Assembly: GCA_965220615.1 (NCBI GenBank)
Contig: CBDCQL010000002.1
Span: 1,860,001-1,924,000, forward strand
Source: JAGWBD01 sp965220615
GTDB lineage: Bacteria; Chloroflexota; Anaerolineae; Aggregatilineales; Phototrophicaceae
DNA: 64,000 nt
Direction: 5' to 3'
How positions within the stretch are numbered: the first letter of the stretch is position 1; each line of letters opens with the position of its first letter. Both the position numbers and the translations under genes were made by a program. The notes beneath the pieces were generated by a model that did no database searches, was not told where the DNA came from, and saw nothing but the letters and a program-made list of their open reading frames with translations. Below, one piece after another: positions 8,568 to 16,635 of the stretch.

Positions 8568-9663
8568 GGTGGCCGCCCAGCGTCAGCAATTCCCGGGCCA
8601 GATTGCGGGCGCCGTCGGGACGAGCCAGGGCCGCAGTCGCGCGTCGCATCCGCTGAAGCCGCTCTTCATCCCTCAGCAAAGCGAGCAGGGTCGGCAACAA
8701 TTGTGTATCCATGCTGGCGTCTTCCAGCGTCAACGCGGCGCCGCGCGCTTCCAGCCAGTCGGCATTGGTTTTCTGATAGCGCCAGGCCCAGGGATAAGGC
8801 ACGAGAACCGCCGGCAAACCGGCGTGCGGAAATTCTGCCAGCACGCTCGCCCCGGCGCGGCTGAGCGCCAGGTCCGCCGCCGCCTGGGCCAGCCCCATCT
8901 CGTGATGCAGATAGGGGAAGGCATGGTAGGAGGCGGTATCCGGCAGCGCGGCGCGGCGGGTCTCGACCTCCGGCCAATCGAGTTCACCGCTGACGTGCAG
9001 CACCTGAATGTCATCCGACAGCAAGGAAGGCAGGACTGCCAGCAGGGCGCGATTGATGCTGCGCGCGCCGCGGCTGCCGCCAAAGACCAGCAGCGTACGT
9101 CGTTGCGGATCAAGCCCAAAGTGCGCCTGGCCTGCCGCCCGCGTCGCCGCCATGAATTCCTGGCGCAAGGGATAGCCCGTCACGACGGTCGGCACGGCCG
9201 GAAACCAGCGCCCGGATTCGGGCACGGTCAACGCGACCCTGCTGGCGAAGCGGCGCAAGAGACGGATCGTGGCGCCGGGTTCAATGTCCGGCAAATATAC
9301 CAGGGTGGGCACCCGCAGCAACCAGGCGGCCAGCGCCACCGGCAGATTGCTCCAGCCGCCGGTCAACAGCACGCTGCGCGGCCGCAGGCGCAACAACAGC
9401 CACAGCGCCATCAACAGGCCCAGTGCCAGGCGCAACAGACTAATGAAGCGTCGCGGCCAACTGACGCCGGCCACAGGCCCGGCCGCGATGGCGTGGCAGG
9501 CCGCAAAAGACAGGTTCGCGCGGGCGACCAGCTGGTCCTCCAGGCCACCGCTGCCTGCAAAGTGGAGCTCGACCTGCGGGCAAAGCTCAGGAAGGGCCGC
9601 GGCGACGGCCAGCGCGGGATATACGTGCCCGCCGGTCCCTCCCGCTGCGATCAGGATTCGCAA
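8560..9663 (-). CDS. murG: UDP-GlcNAc:lipid I N-acetylglucosaminyltransferase MurG
   Basis: Converts lipid I to lipid II at the inner face of the membrane. 367 residues, GT-B fold. The N-terminal glycine loop AAGGTGGHVYPALAVA, the second G-loop VFGGSRGARSINRALL (near 185), and the donor-binding SRAGASVLAEFPHAGLPAVLVPYPWA (near 265-290) are all present. The start at 9663 is fixed by the conserved MRILIAAGGTGGH and lies 77 bases inside ftsW. Confidence 0.96.
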   Translation of the reverse strand: MRILIAAGGTGGHVYPALAVAAALPELCPQVELHFAGSGGLEDQLVARANLSFAACHAIAAGPVAGVSWPRRFISLLRLALGLLMALWLLLRLRPRSVLLTGGWSNLPVALAAWLLRVPTLVYLPDIEPGATIRLLRRFASRVALTVPESGRWFPAVPTVVTGYPLRQEFMAATRAAGQAHFGLDPQRRTLLVFGGSRGARSINRALLAVLPSLLSDDIQVLHVSGELDWPEVETRRAALPDTASYHAFPYLHHEMGLAQAAADLALSRAGASVLAEFPHAGLPAVLVPYPWAWRYQKTNADWLEARGAALTLEDASMDTQLLPTLLALLRDEERLQRMRRATAALARPDGARNLARELLTLGGHHA

Positions 9664-10900
9664 TCAGTCCTCTCCGTTCCTGCAGGGCGGCCTGGCGGTA
9701 AGGCAGACGACTGACGCTGAGCAGGAGGCCGGTCCCGGCCATCAACACGACCAGCGACGAGCCGCCAAAACTGACAAAGGGCAGAGGCGTGCCGGTCGAC
9801 GGCACCACGGCCGTGATGACGGCGATGTTGAGCAGCGCCTTGACCGCGATCCAGACCGTAAGGCCGGCGGCCAGCAGGGCGCCGAAGGGGTCCCGGGCGC
9901 GGCGCGCCACGTAAAAGCCGCGAAGGACCAGCAACACATAGAGCAGCAGAATGAAGCTCATGCCCAGTACGCCCAGTTCCTCACCGATCACGGCGAAGAT
10001 GCTGTCCGTGTGTGTCGCGGGCAGGAAGCCGAATTTCTGGCGCCCGTTGCCCAGGCCCACGCCGGTCCAGCCGCCATTCAGAAAGGCGATGATGGCCTGC
10101 TGCACGTGATAGTTGGCCTGGGTCAGGTCGGTCACGCCGGCCAGGTAAGTGGTCACGCGGTTGGGTACGTAATCGGGCAACAGGCCCAGCCAGGTGACCA
10201 TCAGCATGACCAGTGAAGTCAGGCCGAAAGTACCCAGCAACTGGCGCAGGTCCGCGCCCGCCAGGAAAAACATCACGGTCGACGTGACGATGATGATGGC
10301 CGACGTGCTGAAATCGGGCTGCATGAAAATGAGCCCGGCGACGATGCCTACCAGCACCGAGAAGGGAAAAAGGCCATAGCCGATACTGCGGATTTGCCCG
10401 CGACGGGAGCTGAGCCAGGCGGCCATGTAGAGGACGATGACCAGTTCGGCGGCTTCGCCAGGCTGAAACGAACCGGCAATCAACGCCCGTCGCGCGCCGA
10501 AGGTGTCGTCCCCAAACAACCAGACCGCCACGAGGAATCCGATGGTGATGAGCAGCAGCCACACGACCATGCGCCGCAGGAAACGATAGTCCAGCAGCGC
10601 CAGCACCACCAGAAACACGCTGCCGATGAGAATATTGCGGATGTGACGCAGCAGAATCTCGATTTCGCTACCGAAACTCTGGTAACTCCAGTCAAATGTG
10701 GCGCTGTAGACCATCAACGTGCCGGTGACCAGCAGCAAGCCGACCAGCAACAGTAGCCAGCGATCGATCCCGCGGGCCAGTTCACTCCAGCTGTAGCCGC
10801 GGCGGATGCCACCCGCAGCCGGCGCCATGACGGCCACGCCGGGCTGTTCCTGCTCCAGCGCAGGGTTTTCGGCGTCCCGCGCTTCAGCGTCTGCCAGCAT
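9587..10900 (-). CDS. ftsW: SEDS glycan polymerase FtsW
   Basis: Septal peptidoglycan glycosyltransferase that polymerises lipid II, normally paired with FtsI. 437 residues, about ten hydrophobic segments. The signature THTDSIFAVIGEELGVLGM is intact near 300. The extracellular loop Asp that is catalytic in RodA/FtsW aligns with D258 in TDLTQANYHVQQAI. The basic C-terminal tail extends 77 bases into murG. Glycan polymerisation therefore looks functional, which matters because its partner FtsI does not look catalytic. Starts 3 bases after the murD stop. Confidence 0.95.
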   Translation of the reverse strand: MLADAEARDAENPALEQEQPGVAVMAPAAGGIRRGYSWSELARGIDRWLLLLVGLLLVTGTLMVYSATFDWSYQSFGSEIEILLRHIRNILIGSVFLVVLALLDYRFLRRMVVWLLLITIGFLVAVWLFGDDTFGARRALIAGSFQPGEAAELVIVLYMAAWLSSRRGQIRSIGYGLFPFSVLVGIVAGLIFMQPDFSTSAIIIVTSTVMFFLAGADLRQLLGTFGLTSLVMLMVTWLGLLPDYVPNRVTTYLAGVTDLTQANYHVQQAIIAFLNGGWTGVGLGNGRQKFGFLPATHTDSIFAVIGEELGVLGMSFILLLYVLLVLRGFYVARRARDPFGALLAAGLTVWIAVKALLNIAVITAVVPSTGTPLPFVSFGGSSLVVLMAGTGLLLSVSRLPYRQAALQERRGLIANPDRSGRDRRARISRAGRRRGPS

Positions 10901-10903
10901 CGC

Positions 10904-12268
10904 CTACAGCGCCTCGACCAGTTGGCGAAAATGGGCGCCCCGTTCGGCGAAATCGCGATAGGCATCGAAACTGGTGCCGCCGGGTGAAAGCAGCACGACG
11001 TCGCCGGCCTGCGCGCGCCCGGCGGCCAGGGCGACCGCCTCGTCCAGGCCCGCCACGTTGCATACTTCTGCGGCCGCTCCGCCCAGCGCTCGCGCCATGT
11101 CGCAAATCCGTTCACCAAAGTACCCGAACGTGATGATACAGCGCGATTTCTGCAGGGCCAGTCGCAACATATCCTCCCAGGGTAACTGCTTGTCCTTGCC
11201 ACCGGCCAGCAAAATCAGGGGGCAGTCGTAGCTGTGCAGGGCCGCCAGCACGCGCTCCGGCGCCGTGGCGATACTGTCATTGACCCAGGTGACGCCTTTT
11301 AACCTGCGCACGGTCTCGAGGCGATGCGGCACGCCGCGAAAGTCGCGAATGGCCCTGGCCATCGCCGGCGCCGCGACCCCCGCCGCGCCCGCCGTGGCGC
11401 AGGCCGCCAGCAAATTCATCAGGTTGTGCGGGCCAGGCAAGGGGCTGTCGCTCCTGGCGCAAATGCGTTGTGCGCCGCCACTCCCTGCGCAGCAACCGCC
11501 CAGCCACAGGTCGCGGCCCTGGTACCATGCGCCGTCCCCCGGCGGTCTGTCCCTGCCAAACCAGGCCAGCCCATTGCGCACGTGCGACTTCAGCGCGCGG
11601 CTGCCGTCATCATCGTGCCCGAGGATGGCACAGTCCTCTCCGCCCTGGAAATCCAGAATACGGGCCTTGGCTGCAGCATAGGCCGCCATCGTGCCGTGCC
11701 GGTCAAGGTGATTGGGCGTGACGTTGAGGACCACCGCCAGTTGCGGGCTGCAGGTCATCAGTTCCAGTTGGAAACTGGACAACTCCATGACGACGACGTC
11801 CCCGGCCTGCACACTGTCAAGATCATCAAGCAGCACGTGACCGATGTTGCCGCCCGTCCACACCTGCCGGCCCGCCGCCCCCAACATGGCCGCCACCAGC
11901 GACGTGGTGGTTGTCTTGCCGGCGCTGCCCGTGATGCCGATGACGGGGCCCGGGCAACGCTCCATAAAAAGCTGCGCGTCATTCGTCAGCGGGATGCCGC
12001 GTCGTTGCGCTTCCCGCACCAGCGGGGCATCCAGCGGAACGCCGCCCGACAGGCACACCATGTCCGTCTCATCAAGCAGGTCCGGCGAATGATCGCCGCT
12101 GACAAACTCGACCCTGGCGCCCGGCGGCAACTCGTCCAGCACCGGCTCAACGGGCCTGCGGTCGCTGACCGTGACGCTGGCGCCCCTTGTCGGCAACCAG
12201 CGCGCCAGGGCGCGCCCCTGCCGCCCGTAGCCAAGCACCAGCGCCCGTTTTCCCCGCAGGAAATCCAT
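10904..12268 (-). CDS. murD: UDP-N-acetylmuramoyl-L-alanine--D-glutamate ligase MurD
   Basis: Adds D-Glu to UDP-MurNAc-L-Ala. 454 residues. N-terminal Rossmann domain (LVLGYGRQGRALARWL), P-loop GITGSAGKTTTTSLVAAML near 115, VMELSSFQLE, VLNVTPNHLDRHGTM, and C-terminal LAGGKDKQLPWEDML. These are the standard motifs in order. Followed upstream by mraY with a 15-base gap. MurE and MurF, the next ligases in the pathway, are not encoded anywhere in the cluster. Confidence 0.95.
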   Translation of the reverse strand: MDFLRGKRALVLGYGRQGRALARWLPTRGASVTVSDRRPVEPVLDELPPGARVEFVSGDHSPDLLDETDMVCLSGGVPLDAPLVREAQRRGIPLTNDAQLFMERCPGPVIGITGSAGKTTTTSLVAAMLGAAGRQVWTGGNIGHVLLDDLDSVQAGDVVVMELSSFQLELMTCSPQLAVVLNVTPNHLDRHGTMAAYAAAKARILDFQGGEDCAILGHDDDGSRALKSHVRNGLAWFGRDRPPGDGAWYQGRDLWLGGCCAGSGGAQRICARSDSPLPGPHNLMNLLAACATAGAAGVAAPAMARAIRDFRGVPHRLETVRRLKGVTWVNDSIATAPERVLAALHSYDCPLILLAGGKDKQLPWEDMLRLALQKSRCIITFGYFGERICDMARALGGAAAEVCNVAGLDEAVALAAGRAQAGDVVLLSPGGTSFDAYRDFAERGAHFRQLVEAL

Positions 12269-12283
12269 CGACAGGAAATTGCC

Positions 12284-13306
12284 TCAGATCAACGCCAGCG
12301 CCACACCAAGCATCGCGCTCAGCAAGCCGACCAGCCAGAAGCGTTGCACGATTTGCGTTTCGCTCCAGCCACCCAGTTCGAAATGGCCGTGCAGCGGTGC
12401 CTGCCGAAAGAGGCGACGGTCCACACCGCGATATCGTCGTGACCAGCGCGCCGAGGCAACCTGCAGAATCACGCTCAACGTCTCGGCCAGGGGCACGATC
12501 GCGATGATCGGCAAGAGCAGCCACTGCCCGGTCATTACCGCCACCGTGCCCAGCGCCGCCCCCAGCGCCAGCGAGCCGGTATCGCCCATGAACATCTGCG
12601 CCGGATGCGCGTTGTACCACAGGAAGGCGAAACAGGCGCCGACCACGATGAAGCAAAACTGGGTCAGGAACACCTGGTTCTGTAGCCAGGCGATAATGCC
12701 GTAGGCCGCGAAGGCGCAGGCCGAAATGGTGCCCGCCAACCCGTCAAGGCCGTCGGTGAAGTTGACGGCATTGGAAGTCGCCACGATGAAAAAGGTGCAG
12801 AGTGGAATGAACAGGATCGGAGTCAGGGGAATCGACAGTTCAACCAGCGGCAGATTGACAGAATTTGCGTAGGAAACGCCGCCCTCCCAGGCGGAAATGA
12901 AAACGGCCACGGCGACGGCCATAACCACCTGGACCGCAAATTTGACGCGGCCCGACAGCCCTTCCCCCAGGGGACCGCCCGAACGCAGGATGCTGGCGCG
13001 GTCGTCGATGGCGCCCAGCACGCCGAAGGCCAGCAACACAACCATCGGCAGCAGGATGCTGCGGCCGCTCACCTGACGCACGACGCTGGCGAGATTGAGA
13101 CTGGCCGTAAGGAGCACCACCGACACAATGATGAGCACGCCGCCCATAGTCGGCGTCCCTACCTTGCGTTGCTGCCGTTCGCCGAGTTCGGCGCGGATCT
13201 GCTTGCCAATGCCAAGACGCCGCAACAACTCGATCAGCGGTCCGCCCCAGATGACGCCAAGCAGGAAAGTGATCGCACCAACCGTCAACGCAAAGGGAAG
13301 TCCCAT
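12284..13306 (-). CDS. mraY: Phospho-N-acetylmuramoyl-pentapeptide transferase MraY
   Basis: Membrane enzyme that transfers phospho-MurNAc-peptide to undecaprenyl phosphate, making lipid I. About 340 residues from the ATG at 13306 (GGGCG-rich site upstream); an in-frame TTG at 13360 is less likely. KVGTPTMGG, the aspartate pairs GAIDDRAS and NFTDGLDGLAG, and FMGDTGSLALG are conserved. The C-terminal histidine cluster reads PLHGHFELGGW, so the middle residue of the usual HHH is Gly. Lies directly between ftsI and murD, where murE and murF normally sit. Confidence 0.93.
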   Translation of the reverse strand: MGLPFALTVGAITFLLGVIWGGPLIELLRRLGIGKQIRAELGERQQRKVGTPTMGGVLIIVSVVLLTASLNLASVVRQVSGRSILLPMVVLLAFGVLGAIDDRASILRSGGPLGEGLSGRVKFAVQVVMAVAVAVFISAWEGGVSYANSVNLPLVELSIPLTPILFIPLCTFFIVATSNAVNFTDGLDGLAGTISACAFAAYGIIAWLQNQVFLTQFCFIVVGACFAFLWYNAHPAQMFMGDTGSLALGAALGTVAVMTGQWLLLPIIAIVPLAETLSVILQVASARWSRRYRGVDRRLFRQAPLHGHFELGGWSETQIVQRFWLVGLLSAMLGVALALI

Positions 13307-13384
13307 GCTCGCCCTGTCATTCGCGAGATTCCATTTTAGCGCATCGGCCAGCAATGCCAACCGCGCCAGGCGGCGGGTCGCCGG

Positions 13385-15124
13385 CTAGTGCTGGATGGCC
13401 TCGACGGCGCCGCCCGATGCGATGAGTTCACGGCGGACGTCATCCGGTGGAATGTTCAACAGGATGACCAGACGTTCCGCCAGGCGCTGGAAGACCGGCG
13501 CCGCGACCGCCGCGCCCCAGTATTCGTTGGGGTGGTCCAGCCGGATGAAGACGATCACCCTGGGGTCGTCCGCCGGCAGGAAACCGATGAACGAGACGAT
13601 GGAGGTACCAGCTTCGTAACCAAGCGTCGTGGGCACCTGGGCCGTCCCCGCCATGCCGGCGACCGTGTAGCCCGGCAGGTCGGCGCGGCCGCCCATGCCC
13701 TCGCGCAGGGCGGTGACCATCATTTCGGTCACCTGACGGGCGGTCGCGGAACTGATCGGCCGCCCCAGAGTCGACGGCGACGACGCGCGCACCTCGTCGC
13801 CGTCCAGCAGGCGGCGAAAGACGTGCGGTTGCATCATCAGGCCATCGTTGGCGATGGCGGAAAAGGCCGTCAGGATTTGCAGGGGGGTGACGGCGACGCC
13901 CTGGCCGAAACTGTTGGTCAGCAGCAGGCTGTCGTTGTAGTCCTCGTCGCCTGGCACAAACAGGATGCCGGGGAGTTCTCCCTGCAGGTCGATGCCCGTG
14001 GGCTCGCCAATGCCGAATTCACGCAGGCCGCTGTAAAAGGTCGCCGGACCCATTTGCATGCTGATGGTGGCGGCGCCGACGTTTAGCGTCTCCACCAGCA
14101 CAGTGGTCAGATCGACCACGCCGTGGGCCTTGCGGTCCCAGTTCTGCACCTGGACGCCGCCCGCCTCAATGTAGCCCCGGTCCAGATAGGTGTCGTCCAT
14201 CCGAAAGGCGCCGCGCTCCAGCGCTACGGCAAGGGTCAACACCTGCATCAGGCTGCCAGGTTCGAAGAGGCCATTAGTCGCCGAATTCTGCAGCAGGGTA
14301 TCGTCGCGCACGTCGTACCAGGAGTTGGGATCAAAGGTGGGCCAGCTGGCCATGGCCAGCATTTCGCCACTGCGCGGGTCCATCACGAGGATGTTGCCGC
14401 GGGCGGCCTCGGTCAGCGTCACGCTCCTTTCGAGTTCGCTTTCGATGAGGTACTGGATTTCGCGATCGATGGTCAGCACGATGTCGGAGCCGCGGTCCTC
14501 GTCGTGGTCCTCCGGAACGTCAAAGGGGATGTTGCTGAGCATCTGCTCCTGCTCGCGACCGGCCAGTTGCCCGTCATAGAAGCCTTCAACGCCATAGTAG
14601 CCCTGCAGGTCGCCGCCCACGAAGCCCACCACCTGGGCAGCCATCGACCCCTGCGGATAGAAACGTCGTGGCCTCGGCTCGATCGTCACGCCCAGCAGGT
14701 CCAGTTCGGCCACCTGCCTCCCCTGGTCCGCGCTGGCGCCCGCAGACAGCAATACCCACGGGACCTCGCTGGTGATGCGATTGTAGGTGTCCAGTTCGTC
14801 CAGCCCCATGATGCCCGCCAGCCGTATGGCCGTTTCGCGCGGCTGTGAGACCAGATTGGGACTGATGCCGACGCGGTATTCGAGCGAGTTGACCGCCATC
14901 GCCTGCAGGTCCCGGTCGTAGATGTTGCCGCGCACGGCGGCCTGGCGCAGCGTGCGCTGATAGCCGGATTCCCGTACACTTTCCAGATAACTGGTCACCG
15001 CAGGATCCAGTTGAAACTGGAAGGAGACCAGACGCAGCAGCAGCAACAGGCTGACCAGCAACAGGCCCGCGATGACGAAAGGCAGGCGTTGCCGCAGCGT
15101 ATCGTCAGGCAGGTTCCGCCTCAT
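13385..15124 (-). CDS. ftsI: FtsI/PBP2b-like division protein with degenerate transpeptidase motifs
   Basis: Class B penicillin-binding protein fold, 579 residues. There is one membrane segment near 16-33. A pedestal/dimerisation domain includes RGNIYDRDLQAMAVNSLEYR and GVEGFYDGQLAG. A transpeptidase-type domain starts near GNILVMDPRSGEMLAMASWP. All three catalytic motifs are changed: the SxxK motif is S291-L-M-Q294, so the general-base Lys is Gln; SxN is T346-L-N348; KTG within VAGKTGTAQ is M491-A-G493. The surrounding sequence is well kept (EPGSLMQV, NVGAA, VAGMAGTAQVP) and the frame is intact, which argues for a conserved non-catalytic scaffold rather than a decaying gene. Starts within ftsL's last codons (4-base overlap). 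That it no longer cross-links peptides is inference. Confidence 0.88.
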   Translation of the reverse strand: MRRNLPDDTLRQRLPFVIAGLLLVSLLLLLRLVSFQFQLDPAVTSYLESVRESGYQRTLRQAAVRGNIYDRDLQAMAVNSLEYRVGISPNLVSQPRETAIRLAGIMGLDELDTYNRITSEVPWVLLSAGASADQGRQVAELDLLGVTIEPRPRRFYPQGSMAAQVVGFVGGDLQGYYGVEGFYDGQLAGREQEQMLSNIPFDVPEDHDEDRGSDIVLTIDREIQYLIESELERSVTLTEAARGNILVMDPRSGEMLAMASWPTFDPNSWYDVRDDTLLQNSATNGLFEPGSLMQVLTLAVALERGAFRMDDTYLDRGYIEAGGVQVQNWDRKAHGVVDLTTVLVETLNVGAATISMQMGPATFYSGLREFGIGEPTGIDLQGELPGILFVPGDEDYNDSLLLTNSFGQGVAVTPLQILTAFSAIANDGLMMQPHVFRRLLDGDEVRASSPSTLGRPISSATARQVTEMMVTALREGMGGRADLPGYTVAGMAGTAQVPTTLGYEAGTSIVSFIGFLPADDPRVIVFIRLDHPNEYWGAAVAAPVFQRLAERLVILLNIPPDDVRRELIASGGAVEAIQH

Positions 15125-15591
15125 TCGCCCTCCCCCGCGTCAGGTTGCCGGTTGAATGCGTCCAGTTGTTGCTGAATCCAGCCGGCAAGCGTCTCGTCAT
15201 AGTCGGCCGCCGGCGTCGTCTGTTGCGAGTAAATCTGCGGCGCCTCCGCCGTCCGTCGCGGATTGTACTGGTCCACGATGACGTAATCGATGTCCTCCGG
15301 GCTCGCCAGACGAAAACCCAACTCCTCCGCCCGCCGGCGCAAACGCGGCACGCTGCGCAGGCTGGCGATCTCCGCGCGCAGACTCTCGTTGAGTTGCTCA
15401 AGGTCGTTGCGTTCGGCGATCAGGATTTCCAGCTGGCGGCCGGTCGTTGCATCCAGCGCCGCCTGCGACAAATAGACGAGCGCGCCCACGATGACCGCCA
15501 GCAAAAGCCCCAGCGTGGCCAGCACAACGGCCTGACGCTGGCGTCGCCAGGATCGACGCAGGGCATGCTCGAGAAGAACGCCCTGTCTCAC
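15121..15591 (-). CDS. ftsL: FtsL-like divisome coiled-coil protein
   Basis: Small bitopic membrane protein, 156 residues. A basic N-terminus (RRSWRRQRQ) precedes a membrane segment AVVLATLGLLLAVIVGALVYL (about 21-41), then a leucine-heptad coiled coil (about 50-85) and the FtsL/DivIC-type ending RRRAEELGFRLASPEDIDYV. The roughly 45-residue polar tail is longer than usual. Assignment rests on topology and on its position between rsmH and ftsI (4-base overlaps on both sides) more than on sequence identity. It would bridge FtsQ and FtsI/FtsW. Confidence 0.8.
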   Translation of the reverse strand: MRQGVLLEHALRRSWRRQRQAVVLATLGLLLAVIVGALVYLSQAALDATTGRQLEILIAERNDLEQLNESLRAEIASLRSVPRLRRRAEELGFRLASPEDIDYVIVDQYNPRRTAEAPQIYSQQTTPAADYDETLAGWIQQQLDAFNRQPDAGEGE

Positions 15592-16568
15592 AACTTCTCC
15601 ACCAAACGCAGTTTCGCGCTGCGACTGCGAGGATTTCGTTCCCGCTCCGCAGCATCCGCTACAAGGGGCCGGCGCCGCAAGCGACGCAAGCGGGCGCGTT
15701 GATCACAGGCGCAGACCGGTAGCTGCGGCGGGCAGATGCAGTCCCGCTCCTCCTGCTGCAGCCAGCGCTTCACAATTCGGTCTTCCAGGCTGTGAAAGCT
15801 GATGACCGCGAGTCGTCCACCCGGCCGCAACAGGGACAGGGCCTCCGGCAAGGCCCTTTGCAGCGTTGCCAGTTCGTCATTGACCGCGATGCGCAGCGCC
15901 TGGAAAACGCGCGTCGCCGGATGAATGCGCCCGCGCCAGGGTCGGGGCGTCGCGCCGGCAATGGCCCGGGCCAGTTCGTCGCTGCCGCTGAAGGGACGCT
16001 CGCGCACAATCATGCGGGCCAGGCGCACGCTGTGGCGTTCCTCTCCGAAACGCCGGAAGAGCTCGGTCAGCGCTTTCTCACTGCTGCCGTTGACCAGAGA
16101 CGCGGCGTCCGGAATGCCGGAAGCGGGATCGAAGCGCATATCCAGCGGCCCCTCGTGGCGCAGCGCGAAGCCCCGTTCGGCGCGGTCCAGTTGCAGGGAC
16201 GAGACGCCCAGGTCGAGCAGGATGCCGTCGACCTCACGCCAACCCAGCGAATGGGCCGCCAGGCGCATGTCCTCATAGCTGCAATGCCTCAGGGTCACCC
16301 GGTCCCGCCAGGGGGCCAGTCGCTCGCGCGCCACTTCCAGCGCATCCCGGTCCAGATCCAGGCCGAGCAGGGCCCCCGCGCCGCCTGCGAGCAGCGCCTG
16401 GCTGTGACCGCCGGCGCCAACCGTGCCATCGACGAGACGGCCGGCCGGCAACAGGCACTCCAGCACCGCGTCCACCAGCACCGGCGTGTGCCAGGTCGGG
16501 GCAGGCAGCGATGGCGCCGGTCGAGCCGCCGGCGCGCTGACTTCCCCAGGTCTACTGTCAGAGGACAT
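15588..16568 (-). CDS. rsmH: 16S rRNA (cytosine1402-N4)-methyltransferase RsmH
   Basis: SAM-dependent methylation of 16S rRNA C1402; formerly MraW. 326 residues with a 25-residue Pro/Ala-rich N-terminal extension before the conserved HTPVLVDAVLECL. SAM-binding GTVGAGGHSQALL, then LDLGVSSLQLDRAERGFALR, RIHPATRVFQALRIAVNDEL and VISFHSLEDRIVKRW, all diagnostic. First gene of the dcw cluster; mraZ, which usually precedes it, is absent and uvrC diverges instead. Confidence 0.96.
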   Translation of the reverse strand: MSSDSRPGEVSAPAARPAPSLPAPTWHTPVLVDAVLECLLPAGRLVDGTVGAGGHSQALLAGGAGALLGLDLDRDALEVARERLAPWRDRVTLRHCSYEDMRLAAHSLGWREVDGILLDLGVSSLQLDRAERGFALRHEGPLDMRFDPASGIPDAASLVNGSSEKALTELFRRFGEERHSVRLARMIVRERPFSGSDELARAIAGATPRPWRGRIHPATRVFQALRIAVNDELATLQRALPEALSLLRPGGRLAVISFHSLEDRIVKRWLQQEERDCICPPQLPVCACDQRARLRRLRRRPLVADAAERERNPRSRSAKLRLVEKL

Positions 16569-16635
16569 GCCCGCTTCCGCTATACTGGAGGGACCGGTTC
16601 CATAGCGTTGGTCTGGCGCACACGCTGACTATACC

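Noticed and set aside
13307..13384. Remnant of murE/murF between ftsI and mraY
   Set aside because: The gap is only 78 bases and shows no ligase-like sequence; the genes are cleanly absent here.
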